Positions 1-7,794 are shown, numbered from the stretch's first letter. The stretch is 64,000 nt of DNA from Halanaerobium saccharolyticum (GCF_003259895.1 NZ_QLME01000004.1:1-64000); one strand, 5' to 3'. Notes: a model not told the origin generated them from the letters alone. Numbers and translations: made by a program.

Positions 1-110
1 TCCTTCAGATTCCACCTCACGATGGACACCCTTGTCTTCAGCTAGTGGTTGGTACTATTAACCCCCACATCAGACTTTCACTGACTAGCAAATATTCATG
101 CCAGGCAAAC
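1..110 (-). mobile_element. Group IIC intron, 5' end (partial, runs off the left edge)
   Basis: Read on the minus strand from position 110, the RNA begins GUUUGCCUGGCAUGAAU. It then carries GUGAAAGUCUGAUG, a GUACC block, ACAAGGGUGUCC and GGUGGAAUCUGAAGGA. The order and wording match the 5' domain I of bacterial group IIC introns such as the Oceanobacillus iheyensis intron, recalled from knowledge and not aligned here. The presumed 5' splice site falls directly after the U-run of a terminator hairpin, the classic IIC target. The remainder, including any reverse transcriptase gene, lies outside the window. Confidence 0.8.
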
Positions 111-140
111 ATAAAAGGGCTCCACTGCTGGAAGCCCTCA
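111..140 (-). terminator. Intrinsic terminator of the DUF5320-like gene
   Basis: On the minus strand a stem of AGGGCT/AGCCCT plus CCA/TGG (one bulged base) with a four-base loop is followed by TTTTAT. It lies just after the stop codon at 164 and just before the group II intron start at 110. Confidence 0.75.
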
Positions 141-163
141 AGTTATGAGTATAAAATTTATAT

Positions 164-532
164 CTAATTATTTTTTAGTCTGTCAATTTCTCTTTTCACA
201 ATTTCCAACTCACTAGTAAGAGTATTGGCCAGATTTTCTAATCTTGTTATTTCACGCTCCCTGCATTCAGAGCTGTTAAATTCTACTGCTTCATTGTTCT
301 TAGCAGATCTATGATGAGATCTTCCACCGTGAAGTGCAGCACCTCCATAAATTTTCCCACATTTTCTGCCATGACCAGAACCAAACCCTGGATCATTTTT
401 AAATCCTCTTCCTGCTCGATTGGATACAACATCAGCTGTATATCCCGTCTGGCCATTTCCTGTACAACAACCTAATCCTCTTCCTGGCATTGGACCACTA
501 ACTTCTGGACCTCTTCTAAATCCTACTGGCAT
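164..532 (-). CDS. DUF5320-like small Gly/Cys-rich protein
   Basis: A 122-residue protein. The N-terminal part is rich in Gly, Arg and Pro (RGPEVSGPMPGRGLGCC). The middle has Gly/His/Cys segments (GSGHGRKCGK, LHGGRSHH), and the last 35 residues form a charged coiled-coil-like helix. This is the pattern of DUF5320 proteins, which in anaerobes often sit beside Mrp-type ATPases and nitrogenase-cofactor-like genes. An Fe-S or metal-related role is inferred from context only. The ATG at 532 is chosen because AAGGAG lies 9 bases upstream; an in-frame TTG at 538 is too close. mrp follows on the same strand but after a separate promoter. Confidence 0.65.
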   Translation of the reverse strand: MPVGFRRGPEVSGPMPGRGLGCCTGNGQTGYTADVVSNRAGRGFKNDPGFGSGHGRKCGKIYGGAALHGGRSHHRSAKNNEAVEFNSSECREREITRLENLANTLTSELEIVKREIDRLKNN

Positions 533-589
533 AATCAATCACTCCTTATTTTAATAATATTGAACATATGCTCTTTATCTTGTAATTGC

Positions 590-618
590 ATTATACTCTT
601 GTTTTGGACATATGTCAA
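590..618 (-). promoter_or_regulatory. Promoter of the DUF5320-like gene
   Basis: TTGACA (613-618) and TATAAT (590-595) on the minus strand are both perfect matches with a 17-base spacer, about 58 bases upstream of the start codon at 532. Confidence 0.8.
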
Positions 619-640
619 TAATCAAGAAAAAATTTTTGCT

Positions 641-718
641 TTAGTACCGGGTACTTGTAAAAAATTGTAATTTAGAATAAAATTTATTTATCAATTTTTT
701 ACAAGTACCCGGTACTAA
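641..718. repeat. GGTACC-core inverted repeat, copy 1
   Basis: A perfect 27-base inverted repeat (641-667 and 692-718) with a 24-base loop. Each arm carries AGTACCGGGTACTTG, itself nearly palindromic. It starts 14 bases after the mrp stop codon. Related copies occur at 53352-53394 and 59104-59159. As RNA on the minus strand it would form a very stable hairpin and could help end mrp transcripts. Confidence 0.85.
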
Positions 719-731
719 ATGTTATTTTTCA

Positions 732-1577
732 CTAATGTTCTGGATTCATATTTAATTTGAGTGGCTCAACATTTTCATCAAAACCAGTTTCTCTTTCAGC
801 AAGACGTTTTGCAATTTTGATAAATTCTCTAGAAATTTCAGCTTCTGGTTCATCAAAAACAATTGGTTTTCCAGAATCACTGCGGCGTCGAACTTCCGAA
901 ATTAAAGGCAGCTGACCAAGCAATTCTGTTTTCATGAAGTCTGCTAAATCCTGGCCTCCATTTTCCCCAAAAATGTAGTCTTTATGTCCACATTCAGGAC
1001 ACTTATAATAGGCCATATTTTCTACTACTCCAATGATCTTATGCTCCATCTTATCTGCCATGGCTCCAATTCTGCCTGCTACCTTAGTTGCTGTTATCTG
1101 TGGAGTAGTGACAACTAAAGTTTCAGCATGAGGGACCTTCTGCATAATATTTAAGGGCATATCTCCTGTTCCTGGAGGTAAATCAATCAGCATGTAATCT
1201 AATTCACCCCAGCGTACATCTTTAAAAAACTGTTCTAGTGCTCCGGCAAGCAGTGGTGCACGCCAGATCACTGGTTCATTTTCTCCCACAAAAGATCCCA
1301 TAGAAATTGCCTTAATTCCATTAACTTCTGGAGGAATGATTTCCTTTTCACTAACTGCTCTGGGTTTATCGGTAACTCCCAGAATGCGAGGAACACTAAA
1401 ACCTCTTACATCTGCATCTATAATTCCAACTTTATATCCCAATTCTGCCAGGGCAGTTGCAAGATTGACAGTAACAGTAGATTTTCCTACTCCACCCTTG
1501 CCACTTGCTACAGCAATAATTCCCTTATTGATTGAGCCGTGTTCTAATTGTGCTTTCTTTTCTTTAACATCATACAT
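732..1577 (-). CDS. mrp: Mrp/ApbC (NBP35-like) Fe-S cluster carrier ATPase
   Basis: A 281-residue cytoplasmic ParA/MinD-fold ATPase of the Mrp/ApbC/NBP35 family, which binds and transfers [4Fe-4S] clusters. The deviant Walker A GKGGVGKST lies at about 26-34, DxD-type residues near 54-56 (IIDADVRG), the LIDLPPGTGD block at about 130-139, and the bridging-cluster CPEC motif at 193-196. No extra ferredoxin domain is present. The start has GAGGTGAT upstream. The gene sits between the DUF5320-like gene and divergent mnmH, and a large inverted repeat follows its stop. Confidence 0.93.
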   Translation of the reverse strand: MYDVKEKKAQLEHGSINKGIIAVASGKGGVGKSTVTVNLATALAELGYKVGIIDADVRGFSVPRILGVTDKPRAVSEKEIIPPEVNGIKAISMGSFVGENEPVIWRAPLLAGALEQFFKDVRWGELDYMLIDLPPGTGDMPLNIMQKVPHAETLVVTTPQITATKVAGRIGAMADKMEHKIIGVVENMAYYKCPECGHKDYIFGENGGQDLADFMKTELLGQLPLISEVRRRSDSGKPIVFDEPEAEISREFIKIAKRLAERETGFDENVEPLKLNMNPEH

Positions 1578-1629
1578 TAAATAATCACCTCATTATATAT
1601 TATGGTCATTTGTTCATTTAACTGTTTTA

Positions 1630-1658
1630 ACTATAACACTTTTTTATTTCCAATTCAA
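1630..1658 (-). promoter_or_regulatory. Promoter of mrp
   Basis: Minus strand TTGAAT (1653-1658), 17-base spacer, TATAGT (1630-1635), about 53 bases upstream of the mrp start. Confidence 0.55.
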
Positions 1659-1818
1659 GTAGCAAACTTACGTCTAATTTTTTTTATTATAGATTTTCAT
1701 TTTACTTCATTTTAGGATAGAATAATATACAAGACAATTTATTTTGTTCAGCTAATGAACTCAATTTAAGCTAACTAATATCTAATCCATTAATAATTTT
1801 ATCAAAGGGTGTAAATAA

Positions 1819-2886
1819 ATGAGAAAAGAAAGATTAATCACTTACCAGGAAAGTCTAAAATTAAAAAATAGCATCTATATCGACGCCAGAACTAAAACTG
1901 AATATCAGGAAGCTACAATCCCGGGTGCAGTTAATATAGAATTACTTAATCACGACGAAAGAAAAATTATTGGTACTATTTATAAACATCAGAGTCCCAA
2001 AAAAGCAAAGTTAAAAGGAGTTGAATTAGTTTCTCCAAAAATTCCAGATTTAATTGCAGAAGTTAATCAGCTTGCTCAAAATTATGATAATCTAATTATA
2101 TTTTGTTCCCGCGGTGGACTTCGCAGTAAAAGTCTGGCTGAGTTTTCTGATCTGGCAGGAATTGAAGTTTACAGATTAGAGGGGGGCTATAAAAATTACC
2201 GTCATTATATTATGGATCAACTTGAAAACTATAAATTCAAAGGAAAAATAGTTGTTCTCCACGGTAATACTGGTGTCGGTAAAACCTATATTTTAAAAGA
2301 ATTAGAAAAACTGGGAGCAAATATTATTGACTTAGAAGGAATTGCCAACCACCGGGGATCAGCTTTCGGCAGTATTGGACTTCAGAAACCATATAATCAA
2401 AAATATTTTGAATCTCTACTCTGGAATAAATTAAAGAATAAAGATCAAAAAAATGACTTTATTTTTGTAGAAGCTGAAAGTAGAAGAGTTGGACATTCCG
2501 TAATTCCAGAGTTTTTTAACCAGAATATGAAAGCTGGTGATGATTTACTGATTACAGCTTCGATGAAAAAAAGGGTAGAAAATATTTATCTAGAATATAT
2601 AAAAGACATAGAAAGTAATCAGCAGGAATTTATTGAAAGAGTTTTAGAATCTTTAACAGCAATAAAAAAATATATAATCAAAAAAGCTGGTAAAAATTCT
2701 TATTATAAGCTTTTAGAACTGGCTGAAGCAGCTAACTTTAAAGAATTAACTAAATTACTTTTAGAAGAGTATTATGATCCAATGTATGAACATTCTCAAA
2801 ATAAAGTTAATAATTATAGAGCTGAAATCCAGGCTGAAGATATCAAAAGAGCAGCCCTTAAAATTAAAAATCTCTATCAAATTTAG
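1819..2886 (+). CDS. mnmH: tRNA 2-selenouridine synthase (MnmH/SelU)
   Basis: A 355-residue enzyme that replaces the sulfur of 2-thiouridine at wobble U34 with selenium, through a geranylated intermediate and selenophosphate. The N-terminal rhodanese domain (about 15-135) carries the catalytic Cys96 in FCSRGGLRS. A P-loop, GNTGVGKT, lies at 149-156 and is followed by the family block GANIIDLEGIANHRGSAFG. Length is normal for the family. The start has AAAGGGTG about 8 bases upstream. It is 34 bases upstream of rnfC and could be co-transcribed. Selenophosphate synthetase is not in the window. Confidence 0.93.
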   Translation: MRKERLITYQESLKLKNSIYIDARTKTEYQEATIPGAVNIELLNHDERKIIGTIYKHQSPKKAKLKGVELVSPKIPDLIAEVNQLAQNYDNLIIFCSRGGLRSKSLAEFSDLAGIEVYRLEGGYKNYRHYIMDQLENYKFKGKIVVLHGNTGVGKTYILKELEKLGANIIDLEGIANHRGSAFGSIGLQKPYNQKYFESLLWNKLKNKDQKNDFIFVEAESRRVGHSVIPEFFNQNMKAGDDLLITASMKKRVENIYLEYIKDIESNQQEFIERVLESLTAIKKYIIKKAGKNSYYKLLELAEAANFKELTKLLLEEYYDPMYEHSQNKVNNYRAEIQAEDIKRAALKIKNLYQI

Positions 2887-2920
2887 TAGGTGTTTTATTA
2901 AAATACAGGAGCTGATTAAA

Positions 2921-4246
2921 ATGTCTGATGAAATTAAATTCTCTTCTATGGGAGGAATTGAAATCCCTCCTCGAGAAGAATTAAATACTGATTTACAAAT
3001 TGAAGAATTACCACTGCCAGAGGTTGTTTATTTACCTGTCAAACAGCATATTGGTCGACCTGGTAAAATAATTGTTAACAAAGGTGATTATGTTAAAAGG
3101 GGCCAGTGTATTGTAGAAGAACAGGAGGGAGTTTCCGCCAGACTCCACGCCAGTGTTTCAGGAGAAATTCTGGATATTAAAGAAATACCTGATGGCATGG
3201 GGGGAAAATCAGAGGCTATCATTATCAAAAGAGACCAAAATTCAGAATTTAAAAGGATAGATTTTTCATTAAAAAACAAAAAAGAAAAAAGTGCTGAAGA
3301 AATACGAGAGATTATTAAAAACTCAGGTATTATTGGAATGGGTGGGGCTGGATTTCCTACTCATATCAAATTATCACCACCTGCAGATAAGCCCATTGAT
3401 ACTATAATTATTAATGGTTCCGAATCTGAACCTTATATTGCTGTTGATGATCGGACAATGCAGGAAAAAACAGCTAAAATTTTTAGAGGCCTGGAACTGA
3501 TTAAAAAAGCAGTTGGAGCAGAAAACGGCTTTATTGTTTGTGAGGAAAATAAAAAAAATGCAATCAAAAAATTAGCTGCTGAATCCCAAAATTGGCCTGA
3601 GTTAAATTATCAGATTGTGGATTCACTTTATCCTCATGGGGCAGAAAAAATGCTGATTGAAGCCTGTTTGAATCGAGAAATTCCAGAAGGCGAATTGCCC
3701 ATGGAAGTTGGAGTCATAGTAAATAATGTTCAGACTGCAGTTGCTGTTGCAGAGGCTGTAGATGAGCAGCAGCCTGTAGTTGATAGAATAGTTTCTGTAA
3801 GTGGATATGGTATTAAAAATCCTAAAAACCTGATTGTGCCGCTGGGAACTCCAATTAAAGAATTAATTGATTACTGTGGTGGTTTAGTTTCTAAGAAAAG
3901 TATTTTAATAATTGGAGGAACAATGACCGGATTTAGAGCTGAGAGTACAAAAATTCCAGTTTCTAAAACAGGGTTTGGAATAATTGTATTATCAGAGGCT
4001 GAATATAAGGAATATGAAAGCAGGGTCTGTATTCGCTGTGCTAAATGTGTTGATGCATGTCCTGTTTATATTACTCCCAATAGAATTACTGATTTTATAA
4101 ATAATGATTATTTAGAAGAAGCTGAAGCTTTAAGTCTTGCCAGCTGTATAGAATGTGGAAGCTGTGCCTATGTCTGTCCTGCCGGCAGGCCGCTGCTCAG
4201 ATGGTTAAGAGAAGGTAAAGCGCGAGTAAGAAAAAGAAATAATTAA
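2921..4246 (+). CDS. rnfC: RnfC-like NADH-side subunit of an Rnf-type complex
   Basis: A 441-residue peripheral subunit. In Rnf complexes RnfC binds FMN and NADH and carries two [4Fe-4S] clusters. The N-terminal region (about 8-60) has the RnfC barrel-sandwich pattern KQHIGRPGKIIVNKGDYV. The flavin/NADH region has GMGGAGFPTHIK and NGSESEPYIAVDDR (165-178), where canonical RnfC usually has a Cys in AECEPY. Two ferredoxin motifs are intact: C370, C373, C376, C380 and C409, C412, C415, C419. The ATG at 2921 is preferred over an upstream in-frame ATG (2774) inside mnmH because AGGAG lies at 2907-2911 and the conserved region begins here. It leads a cluster lacking rnfG and rnfB. Confidence 0.88.
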   Translation: MSDEIKFSSMGGIEIPPREELNTDLQIEELPLPEVVYLPVKQHIGRPGKIIVNKGDYVKRGQCIVEEQEGVSARLHASVSGEILDIKEIPDGMGGKSEAIIIKRDQNSEFKRIDFSLKNKKEKSAEEIREIIKNSGIIGMGGAGFPTHIKLSPPADKPIDTIIINGSESEPYIAVDDRTMQEKTAKIFRGLELIKKAVGAENGFIVCEENKKNAIKKLAAESQNWPELNYQIVDSLYPHGAEKMLIEACLNREIPEGELPMEVGVIVNNVQTAVAVAEAVDEQQPVVDRIVSVSGYGIKNPKNLIVPLGTPIKELIDYCGGLVSKKSILIIGGTMTGFRAESTKIPVSKTGFGIIVLSEAEYKEYESRVCIRCAKCVDACPVYITPNRITDFINNDYLEEAEALSLASCIECGSCAYVCPAGRPLLRWLREGKARVRKRNN

Positions 4247-4260
4247 TGGAGGTGGCCTAA

Positions 4261-5265
4261 ATGAATTTAAAACTTTCTGGTCCTCATATTGGAACAGATG
4301 ATACAATAGAAAAAACAATGTGGAATGTTGTGCTGGCTTTAATACCAGCAGCTGCAGCCGCAGCGGTATTTTTTGGTTATTATGCACTCTTTTTAATTTT
4401 TTCAACTGCAGTATTTTCAGCTTTATTAGAATATCCTTTTACTAAAAAATTTCCGGGTGATGGCAGTGCTTTTGTAACCGGAATGCTTTTAGGAATGAGT
4501 ATTCCTGCTGACTCCCCTTTCTGGCTGCCTTTAGTTGGGGCATTTTTTTCAATAATCGTTGCTAAACAGCTTTTTGGTGGTCTGGGAAATAATATCTTTA
4601 ATCCAGCTCTGGCCGGTAGAGCAGTTATCAGGATTTCTTTTGCCAGTCATTTTAGCAGCTGGCCTGCACCCTTTGATGCAGTTGCCGGAGCTACACCCCT
4701 GGCCCAGCGAGCAGCCGATTCTTCTTATACTTATCTCAGCGAAAATGGTCTCAGTGGACTCTGGAATTTATTTAGCGGAAATATACCTGGGGCTATTGGA
4801 GAAACATCTGCTCTGGCATTATTAATTGGTGCAGCCTTTTTATATTATAAAGGTTATATAGACTGGAGAATCCCCGGGGCTTTTATAACAGCAGTAATTA
4901 TTACCTCAGCCTTACTGGGAGTTAACCCGGCTTTAAGTATTTTTTCTGGTGCTGTTATTTTAGGAGCGTTTTTTATGGCAACAGATATGGTCACATCCCC
5001 TGCTGCTAAAGAAGGTAGATTGTTCTTTGGAGCTGGCTGTGGAGCTTTAACTGTCCTGATTCGCTATTTTTCCAGCTACAGCGGTGGAGTTACTTTTGCA
5101 ATTTTAACAATGAATAGTCTCTCCTATTTATTTGATCATTTATTTGAAGGCTTCCACTATGGTCAGTATCAAATTCGAAAAATAAACTATAAAATCATTG
5201 GAGCTGCTGTTATTGCTGCAGTAATAATAGTTTTATTTAGTTATTTTTCTCTATTAATTTCTTAA
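4261..5265 (+). CDS. rnfD: RnfD-like membrane subunit with a flavinylation-type motif
   Basis: A 334-residue, roughly ten-helix membrane protein of the NqrB/RnfD family. The ApbE-type covalent FMN site appears as DAVAGATPL (139-147), with Thr145 the expected FMN acceptor. The usual Ser/Thr three residues before it is Ala. Other family blocks are GGLGNNIFNPALAGRA (106-121) and MATDMVTSPA. GGAGGTGG precedes the start, and the gene follows rnfC by 14 bases. It would carry electrons and couple to ion movement in the membrane. Its usual partner RnfG is not encoded nearby. Confidence 0.88.
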   Translation: MNLKLSGPHIGTDDTIEKTMWNVVLALIPAAAAAAVFFGYYALFLIFSTAVFSALLEYPFTKKFPGDGSAFVTGMLLGMSIPADSPFWLPLVGAFFSIIVAKQLFGGLGNNIFNPALAGRAVIRISFASHFSSWPAPFDAVAGATPLAQRAADSSYTYLSENGLSGLWNLFSGNIPGAIGETSALALLIGAAFLYYKGYIDWRIPGAFITAVIITSALLGVNPALSIFSGAVILGAFFMATDMVTSPAAKEGRLFFGAGCGALTVLIRYFSSYSGGVTFAILTMNSLSYLFDHLFEGFHYGQYQIRKINYKIIGAAVIAAVIIVLFSYFSLLIS

Positions 5266-5312
5266 AAATAAATAAGATAATATAAAAAATAGTTAGAAAG
5301 GAGAATGATTAA

Positions 5313-5909
5313 ATGAATAATAATTTGAGCCTGGTAAATAAAATAAGTCTTTTAGGCTTACTTGCTCTACTTACAGGGACAGGAAACGGAGTCTTTTTTG
5401 CTCTTATTTTTACTCTAACACTTAGTTTTTCAGCAGCAGTTATTAAAATTATTTATTTACAATTTGAAGATTTTTTTCAGAAAAAAACAGGCGAGATAAT
5501 TCTCTGGGGTACAGGTCTTGGAATTTCTTATTTCCTTTATGCACTGCTGCCGCAAATTTTTAAAAGTCAGGTAGAATATTTTAACTATTATTTTATTTTA
5601 ATTGGAGTTACACCTCTGCTTTATGCTGAACTTAAAAATAGAAGTTTAGTTAATTTTATAATTAACCATACTTTATTTTTTGATTTAATGCTTGCAGTTT
5701 CACTTTTAAGAGAGCTGCTTGGTCAAGGTAGTATTTTAAACTATCAAATATTTACAGAACCACCTCTCTCACTGGCTGCAAATCCCCCGGGAGCCTTTTT
5801 AATACTGGGTCTGGTAGCTTTTATTTATGAAATAATCATCAACAAATTCAAATTAGAAAAAAGAACTGCTAATGATGCTGAATTGGAAAGTGGGGTAAAA
5901 TATGAGTAA
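5313..5909 (+). CDS. RnfE-like membrane subunit lacking all cysteines
   Basis: A 198-residue, six-helix membrane protein. Its C-terminal half matches RnfE/NqrD (LLRELLGQGSI, then NPPGAFLILGLVAFIYE), and its first helix aligns with the canonical LGLCPLLA region as LGLLALLT. Canonical RnfE and NqrD hold one Cys in each half to bind an intramembrane iron centre with RnfA or NqrE. This protein has no Cys anywhere; the second site reads LIGVTPLL. AGGAG lies upstream. It overlaps the next gene by 8 bases, implying coupled translation. The identity as an RnfE homologue is fairly firm; function without the iron site is unknown. Confidence 0.75.
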   Translation: MNNNLSLVNKISLLGLLALLTGTGNGVFFALIFTLTLSFSAAVIKIIYLQFEDFFQKKTGEIILWGTGLGISYFLYALLPQIFKSQVEYFNYYFILIGVTPLLYAELKNRSLVNFIINHTLFFDLMLAVSLLRELLGQGSILNYQIFTEPPLSLAANPPGAFLILGLVAFIYEIIINKFKLEKRTANDAELESGVKYE

Positions 5910-6453
5910 AATAATTTTGCTTTTCTGGGATCAGCTTTTAAATAATAATACAGTTTTGATCTCTTTTACAGCAGTACTGCTGATCATCGTAGAGACACCA
6001 AAACTTAGAGCAGCTTTTAAAGATGGGTTGGTTATCACAGGTGCTATGGCCTTTAGTACAGTATCTGCCTGGATTTTTTCTTATTATCTCAGTTCAGCTG
6101 CCTTTCTACTGCCGGCTATTTATTTCTTGAACTCGCTGATTGCAGTTAAATTAATAAAAACTGGAAATCTACTGCAGGGAAATTGGATCGCGGGTATAAA
6201 AAGAGAATTTATTGCTCTCCCGGCTTTATTATCATTACAGTTTAATATTATAGAAAGAACAAATTATAATTATCAGGATTTAATTATTTTAGCAGCAGCT
6301 CTGACAACCATTTATCTTATTTTTATTGTTATTGCTGCTATAAAAGAGCAGCTGGATCTTAAAGAAAGTAAGAAAATTTTTCACAAAGAATACACCCTAT
6401 TTTTAGTTCTTGCTTTTTTAAGTGCTGTAATGTCCGGTTTTGATTTTTTATAG
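5902..6453 (+). CDS. RnfA-like membrane subunit lacking all cysteines
   Basis: A 183-residue hydrophobic protein, the last gene of the Rnf-like cluster. The C-terminal half matches RnfA/NqrE: IAAIKEQLDLKESKKIF aligns with the canonical AGIRERLELADVPKPF, and the protein ends FLSAVMSGF like the canonical LSLAFMGFSG. The N-terminal NNNTVLISF replaces the NNFVLxRFLGxCP block, and LPALLSLQFNI replaces LPLITTNCAVL. Both iron-ligand cysteines are therefore missing and the protein contains no Cys at all. It overlaps the RnfE-like gene by 8 bases and is followed by a terminator. Confidence 0.72.
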   Translation: MSKIILLFWDQLLNNNTVLISFTAVLLIIVETPKLRAAFKDGLVITGAMAFSTVSAWIFSYYLSSAAFLLPAIYFLNSLIAVKLIKTGNLLQGNWIAGIKREFIALPALLSLQFNIIERTNYNYQDLIILAAALTTIYLIFIVIAAIKEQLDLKESKKIFHKEYTLFLVLAFLSAVMSGFDFL

Positions 6454-6460
6454 AATATTT

Positions 6461-6500
6461 AAGCAGACAGATATTAAATTTTAATCTGTCTGCTTTTTAA
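6461..6500 (+). terminator. Terminator after the Rnf-like cluster
   Basis: AAGCAGACAGAT pairs with ATCTGTCTGCTT across a short AT loop and is followed by TTT. It lies 8 bases after the RnfA-like stop codon. Confidence 0.8.
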
Positions 6501-6572
6501 TGATTATTTAATGATTATTTTAAAATTTTATTAAAGTCGAGCCTTAAAAAACTTTAAGGTTATTTTATATTT

Positions 6573-7259
6573 TTATATTATCCCATCCTTTATCAGATCA
6601 TACTCTCCACTTCTAAGCAGAGAACAGAGCTCCCTCATATCTGATGGCAGCCCCGCGGCAGCAATTCCTCCTCTTGCTAAATCTTCCTCCTCATGAAAAT
6701 CAGATCCAGAAATCATTTTTAATTCATGTTTTTTTGCATAACACAATGCTTTATCATTTTGTGAATCATGGCGCGGATTACCATTATAGACTTCCAGACC
6801 ATCCAACAGAGCATTAGATACAGGAGCCATTCCCGGTCGAAATGGATGAGCCTGAAAGACTAATACTTCGTCTTTTTGATCTACAGTTAAAGTTCTAAAT
6901 TCTTCTAAAGAAAGCTGATACAAATTGGGGTGTTTAAACAAAAAATCTTTATTTAATCCATAAATCAGATATTCATTTGGATCATCACCAAATTTAATCT
7001 CAAGTCCCAGAAAAACTTTAAAATCCAAATTTTTCGCAGCCTCACAGGCAGTCTGATAACCTTTTAAATAATTTTCCAGTTGATCTTTCCAGCTTAAATA
7101 AGATATTTCCTCAAAAAAGCGAGCATAATAATGATCGGTTAAAACTAAGGCACTATAGCCAGCCTCATCATATTTTTTTACCATTTCTTCTGCTCCAATT
7201 GACCCACAGCGGCTGGTTTCAGCACTGTGGGCATGAAGTTCGATTTTATATTTTTTCAT
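6573..7259 (-). CDS. PHP-domain metal-dependent phosphoesterase
   Basis: A 228-residue protein of the polymerase-and-histidinol-phosphatase (PHP) superfamily, trinuclear-metal phosphoesterases. Metal-ligand motifs are visible: ELHAHSAETSRCG (8-20), LTDHYYA (about 40-46), FQAHPFR, EVYNGNPRH and SGSDFHEEE. The last two are the typical C-terminal ligand pair. The substrate cannot be told from sequence. GAGGAG lies before the start, and the gene follows a nitroreductase gene by 34 bases on the same strand, so the two are probably co-transcribed. Confidence 0.85.
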   Translation of the reverse strand: MKKYKIELHAHSAETSRCGSIGAEEMVKKYDEAGYSALVLTDHYYARFFEEISYLSWKDQLENYLKGYQTACEAAKNLDFKVFLGLEIKFGDDPNEYLIYGLNKDFLFKHPNLYQLSLEEFRTLTVDQKDEVLVFQAHPFRPGMAPVSNALLDGLEVYNGNPRHDSQNDKALCYAKKHELKMISGSDFHEEEDLARGGIAAAGLPSDMRELCSLLRSGEYDLIKDGII

Positions 7260-7293
7260 AAATTTACTCCTCTAGCTTAGCATTCTAAATTAT

Positions 7294-7794
7294 TTACCAT
7301 TTTTCCTGATGAATAATCTCATCACTTAACCTATCAACTTTTCCTTTTTCTTCAGCGGGATAACCAACTGAAATTAAAGAAAGTGTTTTTACATTCTCAG
7401 GTGCTTCTAAATACTCACTTATTGCTTTTTCCCTATCTTCAGCCGGATGACAGCCAATCCAGACTGCGCCAAGATCCAAAGAAACAGCCTCCAGTAAAAT
7501 ATTTTGAGTTGCTGCTGAACAGTCCTGAACCCAGAAACCATCATATTTTTGCTTATTTAGATCTGCACAGACTGCAATTGCCAGTGGTGCCTCTTTTAAC
7601 ATTTTGGCATAAGGATGAATTTCAGCCAGCTGATTAAGACGTTTTTTATCTTTAATCACAATAAAATGCCAGGGCTGTTCATTACCTGCTGAAGGAGCCG
7701 CTACAGCTGCTTCTAATAATTTTTTTATTTTCTCTGCTTCTACTTCTTGATTCTTATATTTTCTAATACTTCTGCGTTCAAAAATTTCTTTCAT
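7294..7794 (-). CDS. Nitroreductase-family FMN-dependent oxidoreductase
   Basis: A 166-residue nitroreductase-fold protein. The FMN-binding start ERRSIRKYKNQEV (6-18), the AAPSAGNEQPWHF block (32-44) and the IGCHPAED / SLISVGYPAEEK C-terminal blocks are all present. The physiological substrate is unknown for this short subfamily. It is the first gene of a likely two-gene unit with the PHP-domain protein. A wobble-rich hairpin upstream belongs to the neighbouring transporter. Confidence 0.88.
   Translation of the reverse strand: MKEIFERRSIRKYKNQEVEAEKIKKLLEAAVAAPSAGNEQPWHFIVIKDKKRLNQLAEIHPYAKMLKEAPLAIAVCADLNKQKYDGFWVQDCSAATQNILLEAVSLDLGAVWIGCHPAEDREKAISEYLEAPENVKTLSLISVGYPAEEKGKVDRLSDEIIHQEKW

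Noticed and set aside
641-718. The large inverted repeat as only the mrp terminator
   Set aside because: Hairpin plus AT-rich tail could terminate, but the same core recurs inside the pyr operon, where full termination is not possible. A repeat family explains more.
1336-1584. Plus-strand open frame opposite mrp, and similar frames opposite polA, carB, pyrP, pyrB and addB
   Set aside because: They are antisense shadows of well-supported genes, with low-complexity Ser/Ile/Phe-rich translations and no ribosome-binding sites.
2774-2920. N-terminal extension of RnfC from the first in-frame ATG
   Set aside because: The extra 49 residues lie within and just after mnmH in another frame and do not resemble RnfC. 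AGGAG and the conserved start support 2921.
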